From Variovorax sp. J22G73 (GTDB lineage: Bacteria; Pseudomonadota; Gammaproteobacteria; Burkholderiales; Burkholderiaceae_C): a stretch of 64,000 bases of DNA. The position numbers and the translations under genes are program-made. The stretch's first letter is position 1. Each line of letters starts with the position of its first letter. Below the pieces are notes generated by a model. The model was given only the letters and a program-made list of their open reading frames with translations, was not told where the DNA came from and did no database searches. Shown here piece after piece: positions 17,116 through 26,387 of the stretch. The DNA is taken from NCBI RefSeq assembly GCF_030317035.1, contig NZ_JASZYK010000022.1, forward strand, positions 1-64,000, given 5' to 3'.

Positions 17116-17516
17116 CTAACATTTATTGGCATCCGAAGCGGAGACGCCGGTGGTGGTTTCACGACGGCAGTCGACGCTCACCGTGAACGCGGTCCGGTGC
17201 GACTCCTCGTTGTCGCGAACCATCAATGGCAGCGCCAGTCGATCGAGCACGTCCGCCGGCAGCGCCACGCAGACGATGCCGCTCGTGTAGCGCACCATGA
17301 ACGCGAGATGCGCCGACGTCACGGCATCGCCGCGATGATGAGGTCGCCCTCGTTCTCGCGGTGCTCGTCGTCGACGACCAGCACGAATTCGCCGCGGGAC
17401 ATAGCCCGCACGGCAGTCTCCACATCGTCGAAGACCATGCCGCCGGGTGCCAGGTCGCGCTTGGGGAAAAACTCGCGCAGGCCGCCGTCGCCTGGCCCAA
17501 CTGCTTGCGCCTTCAT
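17116..17516 (-). pseudogene. ribB: ribB fragment (3,4-dihydroxy-2-butanone-4-phosphate synthase)
   Basis: The start overlaps the stop of the flavin reductase gene (ATGA). The first frame encodes VETAVRAMSRGEFVLVVDDEHRENEGDLIIAA, the signature N-terminus of RibB with its acidic active-site residues. At about 17320 the coding continues in another frame: VTSAHLAFMVRYTSGIVCVAL and later TAFTVSVDCRRETTTGVSASD, which match RibB about residues 40-110. It then stops, well short of the about 210-residue enzyme. So there is a frameshift and a truncation. An extra ribB copy beside a flavin reductase would have boosted flavin supply for the nearby monooxygenase. Confidence 0.78.
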
Positions 17517-18613
17517 GCCGCCACCTCGGCGCGGCTGACTGCAAGCATTGTGGAAATTCGGTTCGCCGCGACGGCCAGGCCGCGCGGCACCTCGCCATCC
17601 CATTCGGCGCCCAGGCGGCCCGCGCACGAGGTCACCGAAAGCGCCATGACCATCTGGCCGTCGGCATCCACGACAGGCGCGCTGAAGGCATTGACGGCGA
17701 TCTGGTGAATCGGCGAGGGCGACGCGCCGACGGCGGTGGCGATGCCGCGCTCGCGCACCAGCCGCATGGTGTCATCGAACGCCGCTCGACGCTCTTCGGT
17801 CGTCTCCCGCGCGGCAGTCGATACGCGCAGATCCTCTTCCACCAGGCGGCTGGTCATCGCTTCCGGCAGGAACGCCGCGAATGCGCGGCCCGTTGCAGAC
17901 CGCGTGATGCTCATCACGAGACCGGGGCGAAGTTGCTCGCTGACCGGCTGGCGCGACGGCTCCCAGTGGATGGCCGTCGGCCCGTGGTTGCCCCACACCG
18001 ACAGGCACAGCGTGTGCTCGCCGAGCGCCGTTGCAATGCCGGGCATTTCATCGACGGCGAGCCGGATCGCTCGCAGATCCGCCGGCTTGGACGTGCCCAA
18101 CCGCAATGCCGTGGGCCCGAGGTCGTGCGCGTAGGCCACCATGTACTTGCCGCTGCCAAAGGCCAGCGGGCGCTGGCCCGATTGCGCGATGCGTGCCACG
18201 CGGCCGATGTACACGACATGGTCGCCGCCCGGGTATTCGGCGACCTTCACGCATTCGAGGTGCGCCGCCGCGCCGTCCAGCACCGGCACGCCACCCACGC
18301 CGCTGGTGTGCGCCATGCCGCTGAACTTGTCGTCACGCGACTTCGCGAAATGGTTCGACACGTCGATCTGGTCGTCGGCAAGGATGTTGACCGCAAAATG
18401 ATCGCTGCCGTGGAACGCCTCGTAGCTCCTGGATGACAACGACTGGCTCCAGAGGACCAGCGGCGGATCGAGCGAAACCGAACTGAACGAGTTGGCGGTG
18501 ACGCCGTGCGCGACACCCGATGCATCGCGCGTGGTGACCACCGTCACCCCTGTGACGAAGGTGCCCAGAACATCGCGCAACTGCCGGGCTTCGAAGGATG
18601 CGATCGCTTCCAT
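17513..18613 (-). CDS. flavin reductase fused to an IclR-type effector-binding domain
   Basis: 366 residues. Residues about 8-165 are a flavin reductase-like FMN-binding split barrel: FVTGVTVVTTRDASG, TANSFSSVSLDPPLVLW and GDHVVYIGRVARI are the family blocks. It uses NAD(P)H to make reduced flavin for a partner oxygenase. Residues about 180-366 resemble the ligand-binding domain of IclR regulators (HTLCLSVWGNHGPTAI ... TRSATGRAFAAFLP ... NAFSAPVVDADGQMVMALSV) but without the HTH. The partner is plausibly the FMN monooxygenase at 20867. A ligand pocket fused to the reductase suggests substrate-controlled flavin delivery, as known in principle for two-component hydroxylases; this is inference. 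Confidence 0.85.
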   Translation of the reverse strand: MEAIASFEARQLRDVLGTFVTGVTVVTTRDASGVAHGVTANSFSSVSLDPPLVLWSQSLSSRSYEAFHGSDHFAVNILADDQIDVSNHFAKSRDDKFSGMAHTSGVGGVPVLDGAAAHLECVKVAEYPGGDHVVYIGRVARIAQSGQRPLAFGSGKYMVAYAHDLGPTALRLGTSKPADLRAIRLAVDEMPGIATALGEHTLCLSVWGNHGPTAIHWEPSRQPVSEQLRPGLVMSITRSATGRAFAAFLPEAMTSRLVEEDLRVSTAARETTEERRAAFDDTMRLVRERGIATAVGASPSPIHQIAVNAFSAPVVDADGQMVMALSVTSCAGRLGAEWDGEVPRGLAVAANRISTMLAVSRAEVAA

Positions 18614-18761
18614 GAGGTTGTCTCCATATGCATTTCAATGCGCTGGAGTCTAGGAACCGCGGATGCCATCAACAATTCGAGTATTGCGATGAATTGATAA
18701 TTTGGCTCGATAGATCGAGGGCCAAAGCCAAAGCCCAAAAACTCTTGTCCGGGCCTGCCGC

Positions 18762-19706
18762 TCAACTGCGCGGATGCATGTCCGCCTGCCTCACGAACCG
18801 GATGAAGCTCTGCGTGGCCGGACTGAGCTGGGCCGTGCGGGCAGTCACCACGCCGAAGTGACGCGTCATGTCGACCCCCTCGATCTCGATGTGCGCGTGC
18901 TTGGCCACGCTGCCGCGTTGCGATACAGACCTCGGCAGCAGCGTCACGCCCATGCCCGCGTCCAGCATGCCGAGCAGGGTATTGAGGTTGCCCACGACCT
19001 TCGACGCAGGCAGCTTCAGTCCCCGCGCCTGAAGCGCATCGGCGATGCGCGCGCGCACGCCCTGGTACTGGTCGACCACCATGAGCGCAATCGACGCCAG
19101 GTCTTCGGGGCCTACGCTCCTGCGCCGGGCAAGCGCATGGCCGCGGGGCGCGACGAGCAGCATGTCGTCCTGCCAGAGCGGAACAAAGCGATAGCGCTTG
19201 TCGCGGCCTTCGAGTGCGAGCACCGCGACGTCGGCATGGCCGTCGTCGATCGCGGCGAGCACGTTCGCGTACTGCAGGTCCAGCAGCTCGACCTCGACAT
19301 CGGGGTACCGCTCGCCATAGGCCTGGATGATGGGTGGCAGGCGAAGCGCCGCGATGGTCGGCGTGGCCGCCACCACCACGCGCTGGCGCGCGTTGCGTGC
19401 CTTCTTGCGAAAACCCTCCACCAGGCGCGCCAGGCCTTCGAGAGTCTTGACGGCCTCGCGCAATAGCGCTTCGCCCGCGTCGGTGGTCTCCACCTTGCGG
19501 GTCGTGCGCCGCAGCAGCTGTGCGCCCAGCGAAGCTTCGAGCCGGTTGATGCGCCCCGTCACGGTGGGCTGCGTCACATGCAGCTGCTGCGCCGCCGCGC
19601 TGAAGCTGCGGGCGCTCGCCACGACCACGAAGGTCTCAAGCTCGATGAGGTCCAGACCGATCGCGGAGGGGATTTGCGCCATCGAGGCGGAGGAAGGAGA
19701 AGCCAT
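18762..19706 (-). CDS. LysR family transcriptional regulator
   Basis: 314 residues. The winged HTH occupies about residues 20-80 (LETFVVVASARSFSAAAQQL then TQPTVTGRINRLEASLGAQLL), followed by the substrate-binding domain (about 105-305). It is divergent from the Bug-protein operon that starts at 19840, the usual LysR arrangement, and so probably controls that catabolic operon and possibly the leftward flavin reductase. ATCGAG (19725-19730) and CTCGAT (19755-19760) form a loose inverted repeat in the gap; its use is not shown. Confidence 0.92.
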   Translation of the reverse strand: MASPSSASMAQIPSAIGLDLIELETFVVVASARSFSAAAQQLHVTQPTVTGRINRLEASLGAQLLRRTTRKVETTDAGEALLREAVKTLEGLARLVEGFRKKARNARQRVVVAATPTIAALRLPPIIQAYGERYPDVEVELLDLQYANVLAAIDDGHADVAVLALEGRDKRYRFVPLWQDDMLLVAPRGHALARRRSVGPEDLASIALMVVDQYQGVRARIADALQARGLKLPASKVVGNLNTLLGMLDAGMGVTLLPRSVSQRGSVAKHAHIEIEGVDMTRHFGVVTARTAQLSPATQSFIRFVRQADMHPRS

Positions 19707-19839
19707 GCGGGCGGGGCCTGATCTATCGAGCTAATTTATAAGTGTATCGTGGTTCTCGATTTGTTCGAGAGGCTGTCGACCTCAACAATTGCCGCATGCC
19801 CCGCACGACGGGGTGGCAATAAAAGTTGGAGACAAGACC

Positions 19840-20829
19840 ATGATCGACCGCAGGAATTTCTGCCTCTCCGCGCTCGCGGCCTCTTCCGTGGCTTCGCTGG
19901 CGTCGTTCCACGGCACCGCGCTCGCCGGCGACTACCCCGACCGCGCCATCAAGCTGATCGTGGGTTTTCCCGCGGGCCAGAGCACCGACACCAGCGCGCG
20001 CCGCATCGCGCAAAGCATGTCGGAGACGCTCAAGCAGGCCGTCTACGTCGACAACCGCCCCGGTGCGGCCGGCATCATTTCGCACGAGGCCGTCAAGAAC
20101 GCGACGGCCGACGGCTACACCTTGCTGATGGGCTCCACCGGTACGCTGGCAATCAACCCTTGGCTGTACCAGAAGCTGCCCTACGACCCGCTCAAGGACT
20201 TCGAGCCCGTGGCCTCGGTCTCGGCCTCGCCGCTGGTGTTGTTCACGGCCGTGGATTCGCCCGTCAACGACCTCAAGCAACTGATCGCGCTGGCGAAATC
20301 ACTGCCCGGCAAGGTGAGCTACGGCTCCAGCGGCAACGGCACCACCGGCCACATCGCGATGGAAATGCTCAAGAAGGAGGCCGGCATCGACCTCCTGCAC
20401 GTGCCTTACAAGGGCTCGCCGCCGATGATCACGGACGTGATCGGCGGGCAGGTCAACGTGGCTTTCGACACGGCGGGCGCGGTGCTGCCGATGGTCAAGG
20501 GCCGCCGCATCAAGCTGCTGGGCATTGCCACCCTCAAGCGCTTCGAGGCGGCGCCGGAACTGCCCACGCTGGCCGAGCAGGGCCTGGCCGGTTTCGAGGC
20601 GATGCCATGGTCGGCCATCCTGGCGCCCAAGGGCACGCCGGGCGCCGTGGTGCAGCGGCTGAACGCCGCGGTCAATACCGCGCTGAAGGACCCGGCCGTG
20701 CTCGAGCAGTTCGTTTCCACCGGCAGCTATGCACTCGGCGGCTCCTCCGCGCAGTTCCAGAGCTACCTCGCGCAGCAGCACGCGCGCTGGGGCAAGGCCG
20801 TGGTCGCCTCCGGCGCCCGCATCGACTGA
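19840..20829 (+). CDS. Bug/TctC-type tripartite tricarboxylate transporter binding protein
   Basis: 329 residues from ATG 19840, with GGAGA 7 bases upstream. A Tat-like or Sec signal (MIDRRNFCLSALAASS ... ALAGDYPDR) ends near residue 30. The mature part carries the Bug-family signatures: IKLIVGFPAGQSTDTSARRIA, VDNRPGAAGII, GYTLLMGSTG and LHVPYKGSPPMITDVIGGQV. Bug proteins bind small carboxylates or amides in the periplasm for a TctAB permease; no such permease genes are in the window. First gene of an operon that runs to 26387. Confidence 0.92.
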   Translation: MIDRRNFCLSALAASSVASLASFHGTALAGDYPDRAIKLIVGFPAGQSTDTSARRIAQSMSETLKQAVYVDNRPGAAGIISHEAVKNATADGYTLLMGSTGTLAINPWLYQKLPYDPLKDFEPVASVSASPLVLFTAVDSPVNDLKQLIALAKSLPGKVSYGSSGNGTTGHIAMEMLKKEAGIDLLHVPYKGSPPMITDVIGGQVNVAFDTAGAVLPMVKGRRIKLLGIATLKRFEAAPELPTLAEQGLAGFEAMPWSAILAPKGTPGAVVQRLNAAVNTALKDPAVLEQFVSTGSYALGGSSAQFQSYLAQQHARWGKAVVASGARID

Positions 20830-20866
20830 AGAACACCTCCACTCCACCCGACCAAGGACAACTTCC

Positions 20867-22249
20867 ATGAAAACCACAGCACCCCCGCGCCAGATGAGCC
20901 TGATCGCCTTCCTGCAGGCGCAGAACTGCACCAACTACGTCGGCTCGTGGCGCCACCCCGCGAGCATGAGCGACTTCATGACGCCGGAGTACTACCAGCG
21001 CATCGCACGCACGCTGGAAGACGGCCTGTTCGACATGGCCTTCTTCGACGACCGCCTGGCCATGCCCGACATCTACGGCGACAGCCACCGCGAGACCGTG
21101 GCGCATGGCGTGCGCGCAGTGAAGATGGACCCCTCGACCATCCTCATGGCCATGGCCTGCGCAACCAGCAAGCTGGGGCTGGGCGCCACCTACTCCACCA
21201 CCTACTACGAGCCCTTTCATGTCGCGCGCCTGTTCGCCACGCTCGACCTGATGACAAAGGGACGCGTCGCATGGAACGTCGTCACCTCGCTCAACGATTC
21301 AGAGGCCGCGAACTTCGGGCGCGACGAACACATGGAACACGACGCGCGCTACGACCGTGCCGACGAATTCATGGAAGTCGTCATGGGCCACTGGGACAGC
21401 TGGGAAGACGACGCGATCATCCTGGACAAGGCCAGCGACCGCTTCGCCGACCCCGACAAGGTGCACCGGCTGGACCACAGCGGCAAGTACTTCAAGTCGA
21501 AAGGGCCGCTTCCCGTACCGCGCTCGCAGCAGGGCCACCCGGTGATCCTGCAGGCGGGCCAGAGCGGGCGCGGCCAGGCCTTCGCGGCGCGATGGGCGGA
21601 GCTGGTGTTCGCGAGCTACCCCAACCTCGAAGGCGGTCGCAAGCAGTACGCAGCGTTGAAAAAGGCGATCGCCGACGCTGGCCGCGACCCCGACCAGGTC
21701 AAGATCGCGCCGGCCGTTAAATTCGTGGTCGGCGAGTCGGAGCAGCATGCCCGCGACAAGCTGGCGCTCGCAGCCTCGACCGCCCGGCCGATCGACGGGC
21801 TGGCGCTGCTGTGCGAAGTGCTGAACGTCGACTTCGCGGCACGGCCCTACGAACTCCCGTTCACCGACGAAGAACTGGCCGCCCAGTCGTGGCACGGCCT
21901 TCGGGACCGCGTCATCGCGGCCAGCGGCAAGAAGAACCCCTCGGTGCGCGACTTTGTCGAGAGCTCGGGCCGGGGCACGGTCAAGGAAGGTCCGAACTTC
22001 GTCGGCACGCCCACGCAGATCGCCGATCAGATGCAGGAGTGGTTCGAAGGCGCCTGCGACGGCTTCGTGATCCAGGCGCTTCACACACCGGGCAGCTACG
22101 AAGACTTCGTGCGGCTCGTCGTGCCCGAGCTGCAGCGGCGCAACCTGTTTCGCAAGTCCTACGACGGCGCCACGCTGCGCGACACGCTGGGCTTGAAGCG
22201 GCCGCTGCCGCGCGACTGGCGCGAGGCCGAGAAACTGGTGTCGGCATGA
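20867..22249 (+). CDS. NtaA/SnaA/DszA-type FMN-dependent monooxygenase
   Basis: 460 residues, the usual size for this flavin-dependent branch of the bacterial luciferase superfamily. Recognisable blocks are MSLIAFLQAQNCTNYVGSWR at the start, FDMAFFDDRLAMPDIYGD, GLGATYSTTYYEPFHVARLF, the family marker TKGRVAWNVVTSLNDSEAANFG, and QAGQSGRGQAFAARWAEL. It needs FMNH2, for which the flavin reductase at 17513 is the likely source. Relatives act on chelators, dibenzothiophene sulfone, pristinamycin or long alkanes; the substrate here is unknown. Its stop overlaps the next start (ATGA at 22246). Confidence 0.92.
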   Translation: MKTTAPPRQMSLIAFLQAQNCTNYVGSWRHPASMSDFMTPEYYQRIARTLEDGLFDMAFFDDRLAMPDIYGDSHRETVAHGVRAVKMDPSTILMAMACATSKLGLGATYSTTYYEPFHVARLFATLDLMTKGRVAWNVVTSLNDSEAANFGRDEHMEHDARYDRADEFMEVVMGHWDSWEDDAIILDKASDRFADPDKVHRLDHSGKYFKSKGPLPVPRSQQGHPVILQAGQSGRGQAFAARWAELVFASYPNLEGGRKQYAALKKAIADAGRDPDQVKIAPAVKFVVGESEQHARDKLALAASTARPIDGLALLCEVLNVDFAARPYELPFTDEELAAQSWHGLRDRVIAASGKKNPSVRDFVESSGRGTVKEGPNFVGTPTQIADQMQEWFEGACDGFVIQALHTPGSYEDFVRLVVPELQRRNLFRKSYDGATLRDTLGLKRPLPRDWREAEKLVSA

Positions 22250-23616
22250 AGCGCGAGATCAAGATACTCACGCCGGTCGGCATGCTCGGCTACGGCATTC
22301 CCGAAGCCGACTTCATGCGCGGCATCGACGCGGGGGCCGATGCCGTCATCGTCGATGCGGGCTCCACCGACCCCGGCCCCTACCTGCTGGGCCTCGGGAA
22401 GATGATCGTCGCCGCGAGCGCTTTGGAGCGCGACCTGCGCACCATCCTCAAGGGCTGCAGAAAGCGCGGCATCCCTTTGCTGCTCGGCTCGGCCGGCGGC
22501 CCCGGCATTCGCGCGCACGTGGACGAAACCATCGCGGTGATCGGCCGCATCGCCGCCTCGGAAGGCTGGCGCCTGAAGGTCGCGGCGATCTACGCGGACG
22601 TCGACAAGGCCGTGGTTCTCCAGCGCCACGAGGCCGGGCGCATCGGGCCCTGCGCTTCGGCGCCGCCCGCGACCCGCGAGGACATCGAGACCTCCGAGCA
22701 CATCGTGGCGCAGATGGGCTCCGAGCCCATCCTGCAAGTGCTGCGCGAGCATCCCGGCATCGACGTGGTCGTGGCCGGCCGTGCCTACGACCCCGCGCCC
22801 TACGCCGCGTTCTGCCAGTTCCACGGCATCGAAGACCCGGGCATCTTCTGGCACATGGGAAAGATCATGGAATGCGGCGCCAACTGCGCCGAGCCCAAGG
22901 GCAAGGTGATCCTGGCGACGGTTCGGCAGGACAGCTTCGACCTCGAGCCCATGAGCGCGAACGAGCGTTGCACGCCGCTGTCGGTGGCGGCCCACACGCT
23001 GTACGAGAAGACGCGGCCCGACCTGCTGTCGGGTCCGGGCGGCATGCTCGACCTGACCGGCGCAACCTACGTGCCGCTGAACGAGCGCACCGTGCGCGTG
23101 AAGGGCAGCGTGTTCCGCCCGTCGCCCAAGTACCTCGTGAAGCTCGAGGGCGCTGCCATCGCAGGGCAGCGCACGATCTTCGTCGGCGGCATCCGCGACC
23201 CGATCCTGATCGCGCAGATCGAGCCTTTCCTGGAGGCGCTGCGCAAGCGCTTGGGCGCGGTGTACCCCGAACTCGCGTCGGGGGCAGCCCAGATCCACTT
23301 TCACGTCTACGGCAAGAACGGCGTCATGGGCGCGCTCGAACCCGAGAAAGACTTCGTTCCGCTCGAGGTGGGCATCCTCGGCGAGGTCACCGCGCCCACG
23401 CAAGAGCTGGCCAACGCGATCTGCAGCAACGCGCGCATCGGTGTGCTTCACATGCCGTACAAGGGCCAGATGGCCACCGCCGGCAACTTCGCGATTCCGC
23501 TGAACCCGCCCGAGAATCCGATCGGCCCCGTGTGCCGTTTCTCGCTCTATCACCTGATGGAAGTCGAATCGCCCCTGGAGCTCTTTCCATCGCACATCGA
23601 GGAGGTCGGCGCATGA
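22246..23616 (+). CDS. AtuA-like acyclic terpene utilisation family protein (DUF1446-type)
   Basis: 456 residues. Opens with IKILTPVGMLGYGIPEADFM and carries DAVIVDAGSTDPGPYLLG, GSAGGPGIRAHVDETI, VVVAGRAYDPAPYAAFC and LSGPGGMLDLTGA, all typical of the AtuA/DUF1446 group. AtuA is essential for citronellol/geraniol growth in Pseudomonas, but its reaction is not firmly known, and most family members sit in other pathways. Here it is translationally coupled to the monooxygenase before it and to the DUF4387 gene after it, the standard partner. Confidence 0.88.
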   Translation: MKREIKILTPVGMLGYGIPEADFMRGIDAGADAVIVDAGSTDPGPYLLGLGKMIVAASALERDLRTILKGCRKRGIPLLLGSAGGPGIRAHVDETIAVIGRIAASEGWRLKVAAIYADVDKAVVLQRHEAGRIGPCASAPPATREDIETSEHIVAQMGSEPILQVLREHPGIDVVVAGRAYDPAPYAAFCQFHGIEDPGIFWHMGKIMECGANCAEPKGKVILATVRQDSFDLEPMSANERCTPLSVAAHTLYEKTRPDLLSGPGGMLDLTGATYVPLNERTVRVKGSVFRPSPKYLVKLEGAAIAGQRTIFVGGIRDPILIAQIEPFLEALRKRLGAVYPELASGAAQIHFHVYGKNGVMGALEPEKDFVPLEVGILGEVTAPTQELANAICSNARIGVLHMPYKGQMATAGNFAIPLNPPENPIGPVCRFSLYHLMEVESPLELFPSHIEEVGA

Positions 23617-23924
23617 CCGCACTGAAAGACCTGGCCCAGGTCATCCGCAGCAAGAACTCCGGCCCCTTCGAACTCACGTTCGACGTGATGTTTCCCGACG
23701 CCGCGGCCTACGAGCGCGCCGAACGCAGCGGCGTGCTGTCGCGCGACCTCGTGTGCAGGCTCTACGGCGTGCCATCGGACGACATCGTGGCCCTGCTCTT
23801 CTTCAGGCCCGCGCTGGCCTTCAAGTTCACGCTGCGGCGCGGATGGGCGCAGGGCAGCATCGGCGAGCGCGACACCTTCGGTGCACAGCAGCATGCACCG
23901 CTCATGGCGATCGACATTCCGTGA
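23613..23924 (+). CDS. DUF4387 protein, partner of the AtuA-like gene
   Basis: 103 residues with the DUF4387 pattern: LKDLAQVIRSKNSGPFELTFDVMF at the start, then the middle RLYGVPSDDIVALLFFRPALAFKFT. It overlaps the AtuA-like gene by 4 bases. In many genomes this small protein follows an AtuA/DUF1446 protein, and in some it is fused to it, so the two probably form one enzyme. No catalytic residue can be named. Confidence 0.88.
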   Translation: MTALKDLAQVIRSKNSGPFELTFDVMFPDAAAYERAERSGVLSRDLVCRLYGVPSDDIVALLFFRPALAFKFTLRRGWAQGSIGERDTFGAQQHAPLMAIDIP

Positions 23925-24009
23925 GCGACCGACTGCTCGACGTCCCGACCATCCAAGCGCCCTTGCCTCTTTTTTTCCTGAATACCTGAACACCTTCCCG
24001 GAGACACAC

Positions 24010-25416
24010 ATGAACGACACGAGCTCGCCAGCACCGGCCCTCACCCCTACGGAAAGCGAGAAGATCGCGCGCTTCGCGCTCGAACTGCGGCTGGCCGATG
24101 TTCCCGCCGACGTTCTGGCGCTGGCCAAGGAGCACCTGCTCGACGTGATCGGCATCGCGCTAGCCTCGTCGAAATTCGACATCGGCGCGACGGTGCTGAG
24201 CGGCGCGCAGGAACTCGGCCGCGGCGACGATGCCACCGCGATCGGCAGCGGAACACGATTGCCCGCAGCCTCCGCCGCGCTGGTCAACGGCGTACTGGCG
24301 CATGCGCTGGACTTCGACGACACCCACATCGGCGCGATCTACCACGCGAGCGCGCAAGCCATGGCAGCGGCCATGGCGGCGGGGCAAGCCAATGCCGCGA
24401 CCGGGGAAGAAGTGCTGCTGGCCTTTGTCGCGGCGCTGGAAATCGGTTGCCGGCTGGCGGCGGTGGGCGCGCCGGACTTCCATAACCGCGGCTTCCACCC
24501 CACGGCCCTCTGCGGCACCTTCGCGGCGGCGGCTGCGGCGGGCCGCCTGTACAAGGCCGACCACCAGGCGCTGGTGTGGTCGCTCGGGTTGTGCGGCAGC
24601 CTGGCTTCGGGCATTCTCATCGGCGGCAACTCGTGGCTCAAGCGCCTGCATCCGGGCTGGTCGGCCCACAGCGCGCTGGCGGCAGTGGCGCTGGGGCGCG
24701 CGGGCTTCCTCGGCCCCAACACCGTGTTCGAGGCCGCCAAGGGCGGCTTCTACCAAACGCACATCCAGCGCATTCCCGAAGGAGACCAACTGCCCACCGC
24801 GGCACTCGGCGACACATGGCAAACGCGTGGCATCGCGCTCAAGCCGTATCCGTGCTGCCACTTCATCCACGCCTTCGTGGACGCCGCGCTCGCGCTGCGT
24901 GGCCAGTTCGCGTTGGACGACATCGAGCGCATCGAATGCCCGCTGACACCCGACCTGCACAAGATGGTGGCGGAGCCGCGCGAGGCCTGCATTCGCCCCA
25001 CCATTCCCTACCGCGCGCTGTTCAGCGTGCAGTACGTCGTCGCGCTGGCGTTGGCGCGCGGCCGCGTCGATCTTGCAGCCTTCCATGACGAGCCGCTGGA
25101 CGCGCAAGACGTGCTGGCCATCGCCGCGAAGACCTGGTGCGTGCCCGACCCCGACAGCGACTTTCCGGTGCGTTTCCCCGGTGAAGTCGTCATCCACCTG
25201 AAGGACGGCCGCGTGCTGCGCTGCCGCAAGGCGGCCAGCCTGGGGACCCCTGACGTGCCGTTGTCGAGCGAGGCACTGCAAGCCAAGTTCATGACCAACG
25301 CGACGCGCGCCGTCGACAGCCGCACGGCCGCACGGCTCATCGACAAGGTAATGAACCTCGAAACCGCCGCATCGCTCGACGAAATCATGGCGCTCTGCGC
25401 GTCGGGGACGGCATGA
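24010..25416 (+). CDS. MmgE/PrpD family protein
   Basis: 468 residues, full length for the 2-methylcitrate dehydratase-like MmgE/PrpD fold. Conserved blocks include AKEHLLDVIGIALASS, the active-site-type LVNGVLAHALDFDDTHIGA, GFHPTALCGTFAAAAAAG, LHPGWSAHSALAAVALGRAGFLGPN and KPYPCCHFIH. Family members dehydrate or isomerise tricarboxylic acids (PrpD, cis-aconitate decarboxylase). Here it is part of the operon of unknown substrate and probably acts on a carboxylic acid intermediate. Confidence 0.92.
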   Translation: MNDTSSPAPALTPTESEKIARFALELRLADVPADVLALAKEHLLDVIGIALASSKFDIGATVLSGAQELGRGDDATAIGSGTRLPAASAALVNGVLAHALDFDDTHIGAIYHASAQAMAAAMAAGQANAATGEEVLLAFVAALEIGCRLAAVGAPDFHNRGFHPTALCGTFAAAAAAGRLYKADHQALVWSLGLCGSLASGILIGGNSWLKRLHPGWSAHSALAAVALGRAGFLGPNTVFEAAKGGFYQTHIQRIPEGDQLPTAALGDTWQTRGIALKPYPCCHFIHAFVDAALALRGQFALDDIERIECPLTPDLHKMVAEPREACIRPTIPYRALFSVQYVVALALARGRVDLAAFHDEPLDAQDVLAIAAKTWCVPDPDSDFPVRFPGEVVIHLKDGRVLRCRKAASLGTPDVPLSSEALQAKFMTNATRAVDSRTAARLIDKVMNLETAASLDEIMALCASGTA

Positions 25417-26387
25417 TCCGCCGGCGCTCGTTCGCCGTCACGCTGGGTGCCGCGCCGCTGCTGGCGGCCCGTGCCTTCGCGCAAGCGCCCTACCCAAGCC
25501 GCCCCGTGCAGATGGTCGTGGGCTTTCCGCCGGGACAAGCCTCGGACGTCGGGGCGCGCGTGGTGGGGGTGAAGCTCGGCGACGAACTCCACCAGACCGT
25601 CTATGTCGAGAACAAGATCGGCGCGGCCGGCATCATCGCCCACCAGTACGTGAAGAATGCGCCCGCGGACGGCTATACCTTGCTGTATGGCTCGACCGGC
25701 ACGCTGGCCATCAACCCGGGCCTGTACCGCAAGCTCCCTTACGACCCGCTCAAGGACTTTGCGCCGGTCGTGCTGCTGAATTCCAGCCCCATGTTCCTGG
25801 TCACGCAGGTGGACACACCGGTCAGGAACCTGAAGGAAATGATCGCCTACGCGAAGGCGTCGCCCGGCAAGATCGCCTACGGATCGAGCGGCAACGGCGT
25901 GACGCAGCACATCGCGATGGAGATGCTCAAGAAGGAAGCCGGCATCGACATGCTGCACGTGCCCTACAAGGGCTCGCCCCCGATGGTCACGGACCTGATT
26001 GGCGGCCGGGTGCAGTTCGCGTTCGACGTGTCGACCTCGATCCTGCCTCACGCCAAATCGGGGCGCGTGCGGCTGCTGGGCGTGAGCAGCGCCGAGCGCC
26101 TTCCCACCATGCCCGACGTGCCGACGATCGCGGAGCAAGGCCTGCCCGGCTTCGAAGCCCTGACGTGGGCCGGCCTGCTGGTGCCGGCGAAGACGCCCGC
26201 CGGGGTCATCGAGCGGCTCAACACCGCGGCCAACGCGGCGCTGCGCTCCAGGCAGGTGCTCGATCACTACGCAAAGTCGGAGTCGACGCCCCGCGGTGGA
26301 AGTCCGGACGAGTTCGGTCGCTTCCTGAAGAGCGAGGTCGAGAAATGGGGCAAGGCAGTCACCGCTTCCGGCGCACACCTGGACTAA
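25413..26387 (+). CDS. second Bug/TctC-type binding protein of the operon
   Basis: 324 residues. Twin-arginine-like N-terminus (MIRRRSFAVTLGAAPLLAARAFA) cleaved near residue 24. It then shows the Bug motifs VQMVVGFPPGQASDVGARVV, VENKIGAAGIIAHQY, GYTLLYGSTG and LHVPYKGSPPMVTDLIGG. It is clearly a paralogue of the protein encoded at 19840, and the two bracket the enzyme genes. Overlaps the MmgE/PrpD stop by 4 bases. Two binding proteins in one operon may widen substrate range. Confidence 0.92.
   Translation: MIRRRSFAVTLGAAPLLAARAFAQAPYPSRPVQMVVGFPPGQASDVGARVVGVKLGDELHQTVYVENKIGAAGIIAHQYVKNAPADGYTLLYGSTGTLAINPGLYRKLPYDPLKDFAPVVLLNSSPMFLVTQVDTPVRNLKEMIAYAKASPGKIAYGSSGNGVTQHIAMEMLKKEAGIDMLHVPYKGSPPMVTDLIGGRVQFAFDVSTSILPHAKSGRVRLLGVSSAERLPTMPDVPTIAEQGLPGFEALTWAGLLVPAKTPAGVIERLNTAANAALRSRQVLDHYAKSESTPRGGSPDEFGRFLKSEVEKWGKAVTASGAHLD

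Noticed and set aside
19725..19760. ATCGAG...CTCGAT inverted repeat as a LysR box
   Set aside because: Six-base arms 24 bases apart are too weak to call an operator.
22159..23622. 487-residue leftward frame opposite the AtuA-like gene
   Set aside because: Antisense shadow; composition (many H, R, Q, E, G) is typical of mirrored GC-rich codons.
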